A stretch of DNA of 64,000 bases, from assembly GCF_900103185.1 (NCBI RefSeq), contig NZ_FNJD01000015.1, forward strand, positions 1-64,000, read 5' to 3'. Below, in pieces: positions 7,479 to 16,436 of the stretch (its first letter is position 1; each line of letters begins with the position of its first letter). The notes under the pieces were generated by a model that saw only the letters and a program-made list of their open reading frames with translations, was not told the origin of the DNA and did not search any database. The stretch is from Sulfitobacter litoralis (lineage in GTDB: Bacteria > Pseudomonadota > Alphaproteobacteria > Rhodobacterales > Rhodobacteraceae). A program made the translations under genes and the position numbers.

Positions 7479-9758
7479 ATGGCGGACGGCAAGGCGGCAC
7501 GCCGCGAATGGCGGGTTACGGGGATGGACTGCGGCGCCTGCGCGGCCAAGGTGCGCGGCGCGGTGGAGCGCTTGCCGGGGGTCGCGGAGGTCGATGTCGC
7601 GCTGATGTCTGAACGGCTGCGCCTGACGCTGAACGAGGGTGAAACCTCGCCCGAGCGGATCGAGAAAGCCGTGCGCGGTATCGGTTTTGGCATTTCTGCG
7701 AAGGGGGCGAAGGCAGAAAAGCCGAAGGTCGGTTTCGTTCTGCCTGACGACGCGATGCCTGACGATGACGGGGCGGGGCCTGAGCCACGCAGCGCCACCG
7801 ATGCGCCACCAGAACCTAATTGGTATCAGACTGCGAAAGCGCGTTTGGTGCTTGGCAGCGGTGCCTTGCTTGCTACGGCATGGGCGTCCCGGTTGGTCCT
7901 GCCAGCCGAGGTTTCACACTGGGTGTTCGTTCTGGCCACATTGATTGGGCTCATTCCCGTGGCCCGCCGTGCGGTCGCAATGGCGCGGGTGGGGATGCCG
8001 TTTACCATCGAAATGCTGATGACCATCGCTGCAAGTGGTGCGCTTGTGATCGGAGAGCCGGAAGAGGCCGCGCTGGTGGTCTTTCTCTTTGCCGTGGGCG
8101 AATTGCTGGAGGGTGTCTCTGCCGGGAAGGCGCGAAATAGCATTCGTGCACTGACCAAGCTGGTACCGAAAACGGCGCGCCTTGAAGTGGGCAGGAGGAC
8201 ACGCGAGGTGGCGGCAGAGACCCTTAGGGTCGGCCAAATTGTGCAGGTGCGCCCCGGTGATCGGGTGCCCTGTGACGGCAAAGTGGTCAGCGGCACCTCG
8301 GGCGTCGATGAAAGCCCTGTCACCGGCGAAAGCGTGCCGCGCCTCAAAGAGCCGGACGCGGAGGTGTTTGCCGGATCGATCAATACCGAAGCCCTGCTGC
8401 GCGTGCGCGTCATCAAAGCCGCGGCAGACAACACCATCGCCCGCATTGTGCGGCTGGTCGAAGAGGCAGAAAGCGCCCGAGCGCCGACCGAGCGGTTCAT
8501 CGACCGGTTCAGCCGCATCTATATGCCCGCCGTGGTGGGCTTGGCTGTATTGGTCGCCGTCGTGCCCCCGCTTGCCTTCGGAGGCGCGTGGGACGAATGG
8601 GTCTATCGTGCGCTGGCCTTGCTGCTGATCGGCTGCCCCTGTGCACTGGTGATCTCGGTGCCCGCGTCGATCACCTCGGCCCTGTCCACCGGGGCGCGCA
8701 ACGGGTTGTTAATGAAGGGCGGCGCGGTGATTGAAGCGGCCGCGCGGGTCACGCATGTGGCCTTTGACAAGACCGGAACGTTGACCCACGGCAAGCCGCA
8801 AGTGACCGATGTGCAAACCATCGTCGGAGACGAAACCGGTCTTTTGGCCCTTGCCGCCGGAGTAGAGAGTGGCGCCAGCCACCCGCTGGGCCAAGCCATT
8901 TGCCGCGCGGTAGAGGCGCGAGGGATCGACCCCGCCACTGCGACACAGTCACGCGCCTTGCCCGGAAAAGGGGCCGAAGCGGTGATCGCAGGCGCAACCA
9001 TCTGCGTGGGCTCACCGCGTTTGGCGGCAGAACGCGGGGCCCTGTCAGAGACATTGCGCGCCGAGGTCGAGACGCTTGAAGCGCAGGGCAAAACCGTGGT
9101 GATCGTGCTTCTCGACAGTGTGGCCCAAGGTCTTATCGCCCTGCGCGATGAACCCCGCGCCGATGCGGCAGAGGCGGTGGCCCAATTGAACGCCTTGGGA
9201 ATTTCATCGGTCATGCTTACAGGGGACAGCAGCCGCACAGCCTTTGTTATCGCAGAAGGCCTTGGCATCGACCACAAGTCAGAGCTGATGCCTGAGGATA
9301 AGGTCGCGGCCATTCAAAGCCTCGCGGCTGAAGCCAAGGTCATGATGATCGGCGACGGCATCAACGACGCGCCTGCATTGGCCGCAGCGCATGTGGGGGT
9401 TGCGATGGGGTCCGGCACCGATGTGGCGCTCGAGACAGCTGATGCTGCGATCTTGCGCGACCGGGTGACAGATGTACCCGGCCAAATTCGGCTTGCCCGC
9501 GCGACGATGGGTAATATCCGGCAGAACATTGCCATCGCACTTGGACTTAAGGGTGCGTTTCTGGTTACGACGATGCTCGGCGTGACGGGCCTTTGGATCG
9601 CGATCCTGGCTGATACTGGGGCAACCGTTCTGGTGACGTTGAACGCCCTGCGTTTGTTGTTCTTCCGGCCAAACACTGCTGATGGGCTGGCCGAACCTGC
9701 CAGCCGCCCTACAACCTATAGCAACCATAGTCTGAACCCTCGGAAGGACACGATATGA
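7479..9758 (+). CDS. zntA: Zn/Cd/Pb-translocating P1B-type ATPase
   Basis: 759 residues, an inner-membrane ATPase that pumps divalent soft metals from the cytoplasm to the periplasm. An N-terminal HMA domain carries GMDCGAC (C18, C21). The membrane metal site has CPC at 386-388 within IGCPCALVIS and a conserved late Asp in ADTGATVLVTLNALRLL, which is the ZntA-type (not CopA-type) signature. Catalytic motifs are TGES in the actuator domain, D430 in DKTGTLTHG, H468 in SGASHPLGQ and GDGIND at 625-630. It is led by a MerR-type promoter and its TGA overlaps the ATG of the DUF411 gene. Everything needed for activity is present. Confidence 0.95.
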   Translation: MADGKAARREWRVTGMDCGACAAKVRGAVERLPGVAEVDVALMSERLRLTLNEGETSPERIEKAVRGIGFGISAKGAKAEKPKVGFVLPDDAMPDDDGAGPEPRSATDAPPEPNWYQTAKARLVLGSGALLATAWASRLVLPAEVSHWVFVLATLIGLIPVARRAVAMARVGMPFTIEMLMTIAASGALVIGEPEEAALVVFLFAVGELLEGVSAGKARNSIRALTKLVPKTARLEVGRRTREVAAETLRVGQIVQVRPGDRVPCDGKVVSGTSGVDESPVTGESVPRLKEPDAEVFAGSINTEALLRVRVIKAAADNTIARIVRLVEEAESARAPTERFIDRFSRIYMPAVVGLAVLVAVVPPLAFGGAWDEWVYRALALLLIGCPCALVISVPASITSALSTGARNGLLMKGGAVIEAAARVTHVAFDKTGTLTHGKPQVTDVQTIVGDETGLLALAAGVESGASHPLGQAICRAVEARGIDPATATQSRALPGKGAEAVIAGATICVGSPRLAAERGALSETLRAEVETLEAQGKTVVIVLLDSVAQGLIALRDEPRADAAEAVAQLNALGISSVMLTGDSSRTAFVIAEGLGIDHKSELMPEDKVAAIQSLAAEAKVMMIGDGINDAPALAAAHVGVAMGSGTDVALETADAAILRDRVTDVPGQIRLARATMGNIRQNIAIALGLKGAFLVTTMLGVTGLWIAILADTGATVLVTLNALRLLFFRPNTADGLAEPASRPTTYSNHSLNPRKDTI

Positions 9759-10222
9759 CCCTCACACGACGCAGCTTTTTGGCTTTTACTGCGAGCTTGG
9801 CCGCCGCCGCACCCCTTGCAGCATGGGCCAAAGAGAAACCTGCGATCCACGTGATGAAAGACCCCAACTGCGGGTGCTGTTCAGCTTGGATCGATATCCT
9901 AGAAAAAGAGGGCTTTGCCGTCACGACCGAACGCAGCCTGGGAACGCTCCTGATCCGGTACAAGCAAGACAACGGCATCCCGCAGAACATGGCGTCTTGT
10001 CACACTGGAAAGATTGACGGCTATATGATCGAAGGCCACGTGCCGCCCGCTGACATCCGCAAACTGCTGGCCGAGCGTCCAGACGCCATTGGCCTCGCCG
10101 TACCGGGGATGCCCTATGGTTCGCCGGGCATGGGCCCCGAGACAAAGCGCGAAGCGTATGATGTCTATCTGATTGCCCGCGATGGCAGCACCGAAGTGTT
10201 CTCGAGCTACGAAGCCGCGTAG
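9755..10222 (+). CDS. DUF411 family periplasmic protein, putative metal binder
   Basis: 155 residues. The N-terminus has a twin-arginine-like signal (LTRRSFLAFTASLAAAAPLA, cleavage near AWA-KE). The mature part carries a thioredoxin-like opening IHVMKDPNCGCCSAWIDIL with three clustered Cys, then MASCHTGKIDGYMIEGHVP, the diagnostic DUF411 motif. Related proteins occur in copper/metal-resistance clusters and are proposed to bind copper in the periplasm. The ATG overlaps the zntA stop (ATGA), so the two are translated together. The exact metal and partner are unknown. Confidence 0.85.
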   Translation: MTLTRRSFLAFTASLAAAAPLAAWAKEKPAIHVMKDPNCGCCSAWIDILEKEGFAVTTERSLGTLLIRYKQDNGIPQNMASCHTGKIDGYMIEGHVPPADIRKLLAERPDAIGLAVPGMPYGSPGMGPETKREAYDVYLIARDGSTEVFSSYEAA

Positions 10223-10261
10223 CGCACGGCACTTTCTTTCTCAAATGAAAAGGTAGCTCCC

Positions 10262-11209
10262 ATGGCCCATGATCACGTTCATATTGACCCGCAAAGCGGT
10301 GATCGAAGAGTGTCGGTCGCGATTTGGGCGAATGCGCTGCTCACGGTCGCGCAGATTGTGGGCGGGGTGTTATCGGGATCGCTCGCGCTCGTCGCCGATG
10401 CGCTTCACAACTTTTCTGATATGGCCTCTTTGGTCATTGCGTTTGTCGCCCGCAAAATTGCGCGACGGCCGGCGGACGCGCGTATGACATTCGGCTACGG
10501 CCGGATCGAAATCGTGGCCGCCCTTATTAACTATACCACGCTGATTTTGGTCGGCTTTTACCTAATATACGAGGGCGGAATGCGCCTGATCGACCCGCCT
10601 CAGGTGGCGGGCTGGACCGTGGTCATTCTGGGTTGTGTTGCCCTTGTGATAGATACGCTGACGGCGCTGCTGACCTATACTATGCAAAAGGACAGTGTGA
10701 ACATCAGGGCGCTGTTCTTACATAACCTGTCAGATGCGTTGGCCTCGGTTGCGGTGATTTTCGGCGGTACGCTTATTATTCTGTATGACCTGCGTTGGGT
10801 CGATCCTGCGATTACAATCGGTATCGCTGTTTATATCCTCTATCTCGCGCTGACCGAAATCGGCGGGCCGATCCGCATGCTTATGCTGGGCAGCCCACCT
10901 GATATGGATGCCACCGCAGTCGTCGGGGCGCTGGCCAAACTGGATGGCGTGCGTGACGTGCACCACGTCCACCTATGGCAAATGCAAGAACATGAGGTGG
11001 CGCTTGATTGTCATGTGGTGTTGGTGGGGCAGGATTGGAGCGAACTTGACGCCGTAAAACGCGAGATCAAACGAATGCTCGCGGTGGATTTCGGTATTTC
11101 CCATTCGAGCCTTGAATTTGAAACCTCTGACAGCGCGCATGAAGGCGCATCGCTGTTTGGTCACGAGGAGCCACCCAAGGCGGGTGGCCCCAAGCCGGAT
11201 CACAGCTGA
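10262..11209 (+). CDS. Cation diffusion facilitator (CzcD/ZitB-like metal/H+ antiporter)
   Basis: 315 residues, six transmembrane helices and a cytoplasmic C-terminal domain. The transport site is shown by D46 with HNFSD (49-53) in helix 2 and HNLSD (154-158) in helix 5, the H-x3-D pairs typical of Zn/Cd exporters. A short His-rich N-terminus (AHDHVHID) and VHHVHLWQMQEHEVALDCHV in the C-terminal domain match the CzcD group. It lies 39 bases after the DUF411 gene with an AAAGGTAG site, and is probably part of the zntA operon, giving a second exit route for the same metals. It converges with the multicopper oxidase gene, leaving two bases between stops. Confidence 0.92.
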   Translation: MAHDHVHIDPQSGDRRVSVAIWANALLTVAQIVGGVLSGSLALVADALHNFSDMASLVIAFVARKIARRPADARMTFGYGRIEIVAALINYTTLILVGFYLIYEGGMRLIDPPQVAGWTVVILGCVALVIDTLTALLTYTMQKDSVNIRALFLHNLSDALASVAVIFGGTLIILYDLRWVDPAITIGIAVYILYLALTEIGGPIRMLMLGSPPDMDATAVVGALAKLDGVRDVHHVHLWQMQEHEVALDCHVVLVGQDWSELDAVKREIKRMLAVDFGISHSSLEFETSDSAHEGASLFGHEEPPKAGGPKPDHS

Positions 11210-11211
11210 CC

Positions 11212-12513
11212 CTAATCAGAGACCTTGACCCATGTCCGCATCCCGCCGACGGCGTGGCTTAACATGTGGCAATGGATCAACCAGCGTCCCGGATTGTCGA
11301 AGACGCAGATGACATCTCGGCTTTCGCCCGCGGCTACCAGTGACGTATCGCGCAGGTCACCGAGGCTACCATCAGGGGCAACTTCGTAAAAATGGTGGCC
11401 GTGCAGGTGAATGCCGTGCGGGAATGCGGTATCGTTCGCAAGGGTGATCCGCACCGTCTCGCCGCGCTCAAACGCTCCAAACGGGTCGTCATGCAGGTCA
11501 GAGATATTGTTGAAGGACCAGATATTAGCCCCCCCGTGTCGCCCGCCCATAGCACCGCCCATCATGGTCAGCGTCAGATGCTGGCTGGGGTCGCCCGGCG
11601 TTGGCAGGTTCGGCGCTACAAGCGGGGCAATTGGCTTGGGAATTCGGTCCGTGTTTGTACCAGAGATTGCCAACTCAGCCAGACGGTAGGACCCCTGACG
11701 CGACTGCATATCAAAGCCCACGGGACCGGTGATATCAACGATCAGATCCGCCCGCTGCGCAGGGGCCAGCACGAGGTCAGCCAAGCTGCGCGGCGTTTCA
11801 AGTGCCATGCCGTCTAGTGCAACGACCGACCCTGTGACGCCGGTAACCGCCAGCGAAAAGATGCGGTTTGTGGCCGCGTTGATCATGCGGAGCCGGACGC
11901 GGTCAGCATTTTTCACCGCATCCTGCGAGAGGAAGCCCCGCGCGAAATTGCCCATATAGCCTGCGTGGGCGACGCTGTGCATATCCGAGAATTCGTCGAT
12001 GAGGCTGCCATCTTCGGCGATGATCCAATCAGACAGGAGTACCGTGATGTCATGGTCCACATCGGGGGGTAGATCATCCTCGACGATCAATGGCCCCATC
12101 ATGCCGCGTGCGACCTGTTCTTGCGAGATGTAGTGCGAATGATACCAGTAGGTTCCCGCGTCCGGTGGCACGAAGCTATAGGTCTTGTTGTCGCCGGGGT
12201 TGATCAGATCCTGTGTCATCATCGGCACTCCGTCCATCCGGTTTTCAAGCCGGATGCCATGCCAATGGACTGCGGTGCCTTCGTCCAGACCGTTTTCGAC
12301 CTCCACCGTCGTGCGTGCGCCACGTTTGACCCTGATCTCCGGCCCGGGCATCGACCCGTTGAAGCCCAGCATCGCGGTGCTGCCTTCGCCTTCGGGTAGG
12401 ATCTGCCGCGTGACGGGTTCGGCCCTAAGCGTGAACGGGGCCGCAGCGGCCAAGCCCCGCAAGGGGAGGATTGCTGTGGCTGAAACGCTCGCGAGAAACT
12501 GTCGTCTGTTCAT
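11212..12513 (-). CDS. Tat-exported multicopper oxidase (CueO/CopA-like)
   Basis: 433 residues with a twin-arginine signal (MNRRQFLASVSATAILPLRG). Three cupredoxin domains carry the four copper-binding motifs: HWHG (83-86), HSH (125-127), HGIHLHGH (from 366) and HCHMLSH (414-420) with the axial Met (GGM, 425). Such enzymes oxidise Cu(I) to the less toxic Cu(II) in the periplasm. A short Met/His/Gly segment (MMGGAMGGRHGG) near residue 315 may bind Cu(I) near the type 1 site. It is the last gene of the minus-strand copper operon, separated from the cupredoxin gene by a strong hairpin, so it may be expressed at a lower level. Confidence 0.9.
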   Translation of the reverse strand: MNRRQFLASVSATAILPLRGLAAAAPFTLRAEPVTRQILPEGEGSTAMLGFNGSMPGPEIRVKRGARTTVEVENGLDEGTAVHWHGIRLENRMDGVPMMTQDLINPGDNKTYSFVPPDAGTYWYHSHYISQEQVARGMMGPLIVEDDLPPDVDHDITVLLSDWIIAEDGSLIDEFSDMHSVAHAGYMGNFARGFLSQDAVKNADRVRLRMINAATNRIFSLAVTGVTGSVVALDGMALETPRSLADLVLAPAQRADLIVDITGPVGFDMQSRQGSYRLAELAISGTNTDRIPKPIAPLVAPNLPTPGDPSQHLTLTMMGGAMGGRHGGANIWSFNNISDLHDDPFGAFERGETVRITLANDTAFPHGIHLHGHHFYEVAPDGSLGDLRDTSLVAAGESRDVICVFDNPGRWLIHCHMLSHAVGGMRTWVKVSD

Positions 12514-12569
12514 ATCGTGCCTTACCGAAAATAGTTCAAAGGTGGCGCTAGCTAGGAAAAATGAGCGCG

Positions 12570-12600
12570 TTCGGGGCCGATCAATGTGACCGGCCCCGAA
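12570..12600 (-). terminator. Intercistronic hairpin between cupredoxin-CusF and oxidase genes
   Basis: TTCGGGGCCG (12570-12579) and CGGCCCCGAA (12591-12600) form a perfect 10-bp stem with an 11-base loop. On the minus strand it follows the cupredoxin stop by about 7 bases and is followed by a T-rich stretch (TCATTTTTCC). It probably ends or attenuates transcription before the last oxidase gene. Confidence 0.72.
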
Positions 12601-12607
12601 GTCGGAT

Positions 12608-13342
12608 TTACTTCATCTGTGTGACAGTGAGCTTGCCTTTGACGCGGTCAGCGACGAATTCGATGTCTTGACCTTCTTTCATCTTGGCGATCAGCGCTTC
12701 GTCAGCTTTAAACACCATGGTCATGGACGGCATGTCTAGGTTTTCAAGCGGCCCGTGGATGATGGTGACCTTTTTGCCTTTGGCGTCGACTTTCTTGATC
12801 TTGCCGGTTGAGTAGACAGCCGGTGCCGCGGGTGCCTCATCAGACTGCGCCACGGTGATCGGGCCATGCATGCCGGATTCGTAGTGACCGGGGATCAGGC
12901 AGGCAAACTCAAAGTTGCCCTCATTGGCGAATTTCCAGATCACCTCGCCCTCCATGCCGGGATCCAGACGCACAGAATTCGGGTCGTCGTGCTCCATGTC
13001 CATCTTGGCCATGGCTTCTTTGTGCTCGGCGTTGCCTTCCATTGTGTCGATCACGAACTCATGCTCGATCTCGCCTTTGTTCGTGACGGCAAAACGGATG
13101 GTCTCGCCCTTCTTGATGTCGAACTCGGCGGGTTCAAAGATCATTTCGCCGTCGTCAGTCTCGCGCATGCTGACTTCGATGGTGCGGTCAACGGCATCTG
13201 CCTTGCCGGGCATGCCGACCGCCATTTCTTTATGCATGTCGCCGTGGCCGTCATCGCCGTGGCCCCCGTCATGGGCACCTGCAGCAAACGCAGGGGCCGA
13301 GAGAAGCAGGGAAAGGGCGGTCGAGATAAGAAGTTTGTTCAT
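12608..13342 (-). CDS. Periplasmic cupredoxin-CusF fusion protein
   Basis: 244 residues. It has a Sec signal (1-20) and a His/Asp/Gly/Met-rich linker (21-47). A plastocyanin-like domain (about 52-166) has type 1 copper ligands H94 (IEHEF), C148, H153 and M158 in FACLIPGHYESGMHG. A C-terminal CusF-like domain (about 175-244) contains IIHGPLENLDMPSMTMVF with H196, M207 and M209. The Trp that caps Cu(I) in E. coli CusF is replaced by Met (M204). The protein likely buffers or hands over copper to the neighbouring oxidases or to efflux. It lies mid-operon, 47 bases after the second oxidase. Confidence 0.88.
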   Translation of the reverse strand: MNKLLISTALSLLLSAPAFAAGAHDGGHGDDGHGDMHKEMAVGMPGKADAVDRTIEVSMRETDDGEMIFEPAEFDIKKGETIRFAVTNKGEIEHEFVIDTMEGNAEHKEAMAKMDMEHDDPNSVRLDPGMEGEVIWKFANEGNFEFACLIPGHYESGMHGPITVAQSDEAPAAPAVYSTGKIKKVDAKGKKVTIIHGPLENLDMPSMTMVFKADEALIAKMKEGQDIEFVADRVKGKLTVTQMK

Positions 13343-13389
13343 TGTGTTTCCTGTATGGTTTTTAGAGGTGATTATGGTCTAAGGGCCGC

Positions 13390-14577
13390 TTAGCCCTTTG
13401 AGGTTGGTTTCGGCGTGATTTGTGTTTTAGGACTGTGGTTCTGCGCAAAGTCTGGCAGCTCTCCCGTCCATTCATACGCCTCGGTGCCCGGAGGGTTTTC
13501 GTACCAGCCGGGATCTTCGTAATCGTCCGCATCGATGCCTTCGCGCACCTTTACGACCGAAAACATGCCGCCCATTTCCAGCGGGCCATGCGGCCCCCAA
13601 CCGGCCATCATCGGCACGGTATTGTCGGGCAGGGGCATCGACATTTCGCCCATATCCGCCATGCCCGCTGTACCCATGGGCATGAACTCGGGCTGCACGC
13701 GGCGAACCTGACGTGTCATGTTGGAACTGCTGGTGCCAATGAGCGTCGGCACGTCATGGCCCATTGCGTTCATCGTGTGGTGCGACTTGTGGCAATGGAT
13801 TGCCCAATCCCCCAGATGATCGGCGGTGAACTCATAGGCCCGCATGGCGCCCACGGGAATGTCGATGGAGACCTCGGGCCATTGCGCCGATTCCGGCACC
13901 CAGCCGCCATCGGTGCAGGTGACCTTAAAGTCATAGCCGTGCATGTGGATCGGGTGGTTTGTCATCGTCAGGTTGCCGACGCGTACGCGCACCTTGTCCC
14001 CTTGATTGACGACAAGCGGATCAATGTCGGGGAAAATCCGGCTGTTCCAGGTCCACAGGTTGAAATCCGTCATCGTCATGATGCGGGGTATGTAGGTGCC
14101 CGGATCAATATCAAAAGCGTTCAACATGATCAGGAAGTCCCGATCGACGCGCATGAAATCGGGATCCTTTGGGTGGACCACGAACATGCCCATCATGCCC
14201 ATTGCCATCTGCACCATCTCATCCCCATGGGGGTGATACATGAAGGTGCCGGATTTGGTCAGATCGAACTCATAGACAAAAGTCTTGCCCGGCGGGATGC
14301 CGGGGTGGCTGAGGCCGCCGACACCGTCCATGCCCGAGGGCAGGATCAGCCCGTGCCAATGCACCGTCGTATGCTCGGGCAGGCGGTTGGTGACATAGAT
14401 GCGCACCCGGTCGCCTTCGACCGCCTCAATGGTGGGGCGGGTTGGCGATTGGGTCAGCGCGCTGTCCATGACGGCGGCTTCAGGCAGGCCCATGTTCATG
14501 GTCTGGCCCCATGCTTTGGAGGAAACAAGCGTGGCCCCAGCCGCGCCGGCCCCTAGCAGTTGACGTCTGTTCATCAT
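13390..14577 (-). CDS. Tat-exported multicopper oxidase, copper-operon type
   Basis: 395 residues from ATG 14577, chosen because AGGA lies nine bases upstream; a start at 14598 would add seven residues before the signal. It has a Tat signal (MNRRQLLGAGAAGATLVSS). Copper motifs are HWHG (73-76), HPHGDE (115-120, where most oxidases have HSH), HPIHMHGYDF and HCHKSHHTMNAM. The last deviates from the usual HCHxxxHxxxG-M/L. The C-terminal 90 residues are Met-rich and unlike CueO. These features fit oxidases found in cop-like operons of alphaproteobacteria; whether it is a true oxidase or a copper-binding protein is open. It follows the TolC-like gene by 17 bases. Confidence 0.82.
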   Translation of the reverse strand: MMNRRQLLGAGAAGATLVSSKAWGQTMNMGLPEAAVMDSALTQSPTRPTIEAVEGDRVRIYVTNRLPEHTTVHWHGLILPSGMDGVGGLSHPGIPPGKTFVYEFDLTKSGTFMYHPHGDEMVQMAMGMMGMFVVHPKDPDFMRVDRDFLIMLNAFDIDPGTYIPRIMTMTDFNLWTWNSRIFPDIDPLVVNQGDKVRVRVGNLTMTNHPIHMHGYDFKVTCTDGGWVPESAQWPEVSIDIPVGAMRAYEFTADHLGDWAIHCHKSHHTMNAMGHDVPTLIGTSSSNMTRQVRRVQPEFMPMGTAGMADMGEMSMPLPDNTVPMMAGWGPHGPLEMGGMFSVVKVREGIDADDYEDPGWYENPPGTEAYEWTGELPDFAQNHSPKTQITPKPTSKG

Positions 14578-14594
14578 GTGATTGTTTTCCTGTC

Positions 14595-16058
14595 TCAATG
14601 TCCTGCACCGCCACCGGCGGCGATTTGCGTCTCTGCACCTGCACCGCCACCACCGCTGCCACCGCCATAGATCGCGGCGGTCAGACCAGCCGAGGCCAGC
14701 CAGAAGTCGCGTTTGGCGTTAGCCGCTTCCAACTCGCTCGACAGCTTCTCGCGCGCGTCATTGAGCAGGTCGAAGGTGCTGGTGATCATGCCGTTGTTGC
14801 TCAGCAGCGCCTCTTCGTTGATTGTGCGCCGCAGGGGCATCACCACGTCCGAATAGTGCCGCGCGATCTGGTGGCTTGAGCGATAGGCCGTGGCCGCTGC
14901 GCGTGCTTCGGACCGCACATTCACCGCCTGTTCAGCCAACACATTCGCAGCCTGCAGGTAGCTCAGCTCGGCCTTGCGCATCCGCGCCTTACCGCTGTCG
15001 AAGATCGGAATGACGAATTCGAACTCGACCTGCGGGGTGATGCTGGTCTCGATCTCGCCGTCTTCTACCTCGCGTTCCATCTCTGCGCCGGCGATCACTT
15101 CAAGGTCGGTGAGGGTGCGGGTGGCGTCGGTCAGGCCGTAAGCCTTGGCAGTAGCCGCGAGCCCCAGCCGCGCCACTTCCAGATCGACCCGATTAGCAAG
15201 CGCCAGCCGTTCGATCCCGCTGTGGCCGTTCACTGTGTTGGGCACGCGGGGTAGGGCATCGGGCACATAATACGCCACGTCTTGCCCCCAGAGCCCCATC
15301 AAACGGGTCAGCTGTTCCTTGGCCAGTTCCGCATCAAGCCGCGCCCGCGCCACCTGACCGGCCATCTCAGCGTTAAACGCCTGCTCGCGCGCTTGTGCGG
15401 CTTTGTTGAGGGCACCGGTCTTGCCAAGCTGTTGCGCCAGTTCTGCTGCCGCATCGGTGGTGATGGCGGCGCGTTTCAGATAGCTCACCGTCTCGAACGC
15501 CGCGACGGCGTTGACCCAAGCTTCGCGGGTCTCGTTCGCCAGTGCCAATGTGTCACTCACAGCCTGCATTTGCGCCTGTTGAAACTGCGCTTCGGCAGCG
15601 GCGATGCGCTGTTTGCGCGTGCGCGCGTCCAGCAAGTTGACGGCGATCATGCTTTCCAGTGCACGGTACAACCCCAACTCAGGCGCGCCGATGCCCAACA
15701 GACCGACCGAGACGACAGGGTTTTCAGGCGTGGACTGTTGCCATGCTTCTGCCGCTGACAGACCGATCTGCGCGTAAGACGCCTGCAGTCCCTTGTTATT
15801 CAGCAAAGCGACTTGCACGGCAGTTTCCGCATTGATCGTCTTGCCCTGCACCATGGCGCGGACCTGTTTCGAAGTGGCCACCGTTTCGGACTGTGACTGC
15901 GCCCAAACGGTGCGCTTGCCAATCGCTTTGGAGGTACGCGTCTCGACGGCGGCAAAGCCCGCATCGCGTGCGGAATAGCTGATGGGCAAGGTCGGGGCTG
16001 TGCAGGCACCAAGAATAAGCGGTGTGATGACGGCAGCTGTTTTCAATGTCCAACGCAT
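14595..16058 (-). CDS. TolC/CusC-family outer-membrane factor lipoprotein
   Basis: 487 residues. The signal ends in a lipobox (LILGACTAP), so it is probably a lipoprotein anchored in the outer membrane. Two long alpha-helical OEP repeats follow, rich in Ala/Glu/Gln (for example LNKAAQAREQAFNAEMAGQV and YLQAANVLAEQAVNVRSEAR), typical of the periplasmic tunnel of TolC proteins. The C-terminus is a Gly/Ala tail. No RND pump or membrane-fusion gene is in this operon, so it would need a pump encoded elsewhere or act differently. It is preceded by the short lipoprotein gene (the stop and start overlap by one base at 16058) and followed by the second oxidase. Confidence 0.85.
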   Translation of the reverse strand: MRWTLKTAAVITPLILGACTAPTLPISYSARDAGFAAVETRTSKAIGKRTVWAQSQSETVATSKQVRAMVQGKTINAETAVQVALLNNKGLQASYAQIGLSAAEAWQQSTPENPVVSVGLLGIGAPELGLYRALESMIAVNLLDARTRKQRIAAAEAQFQQAQMQAVSDTLALANETREAWVNAVAAFETVSYLKRAAITTDAAAELAQQLGKTGALNKAAQAREQAFNAEMAGQVARARLDAELAKEQLTRLMGLWGQDVAYYVPDALPRVPNTVNGHSGIERLALANRVDLEVARLGLAATAKAYGLTDATRTLTDLEVIAGAEMEREVEDGEIETSITPQVEFEFVIPIFDSGKARMRKAELSYLQAANVLAEQAVNVRSEARAAATAYRSSHQIARHYSDVVMPLRRTINEEALLSNNGMITSTFDLLNDAREKLSSELEAANAKRDFWLASAGLTAAIYGGGSGGGGAGAETQIAAGGGAGH

Positions 16059-16350
16059 CAGTGGTTCATCCCCTGCATCGTCATTCCTTGCTTAGGCGCC
16101 TGCTCAGTGTTCAGCCGTCGCCAGTCGAGCGGTTCCACCACGCCACGTCGGCGGTAGCCTGCAAAGGGCTGTTCAGCGGCGGTTGTAGCGCTGCCACGCG
16201 CGCTGCTGTCAGCAGCGGTCATCGCGGCGACGTCGGGCAGGGGGGTGGGCAGCTGCACATAGGCAGTCGTAACATCGGGAAAGGGCGGTAGCGTGGTTGC
16301 GCAAGCCCCAAGGGTCAGGACATCGCCCCTGCAATCAATACTGTTTTCAT
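16058..16350 (-). pseudogene. Small lipoprotein of the copper operon, frameshifted in the signal peptide
   Basis: From ATG 16350 the frame reads MKTVLIAGAMS and then hits TGA. In the next frame the sequence continues LTLGACATTLPPFPDVTTAY, a proper lipobox, and runs to 16058 with a Met-rich end (GMTMQGMNH). Adding one C to TCCTG (to TCCCTG) at about 16318 joins them into MKTVLIAGAMSLTLGACATT, a textbook lipoprotein signal. The mature part is about 75 residues, hydrophilic, with a C-terminal Met/His copper-like motif. As read, the gene cannot export its product. The same kind of lesion (CCC to CC) occurs in merR at 7043. Confidence 0.72.
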
Positions 16351-16436
16351 GGATATTTGACCTGAAATTTAGGTGATCTTGCCCGCGAACGCAAAAGGAT
16401 CGCAGGCGCAAAGGCCGCTATACCGCGGCGATCAGG

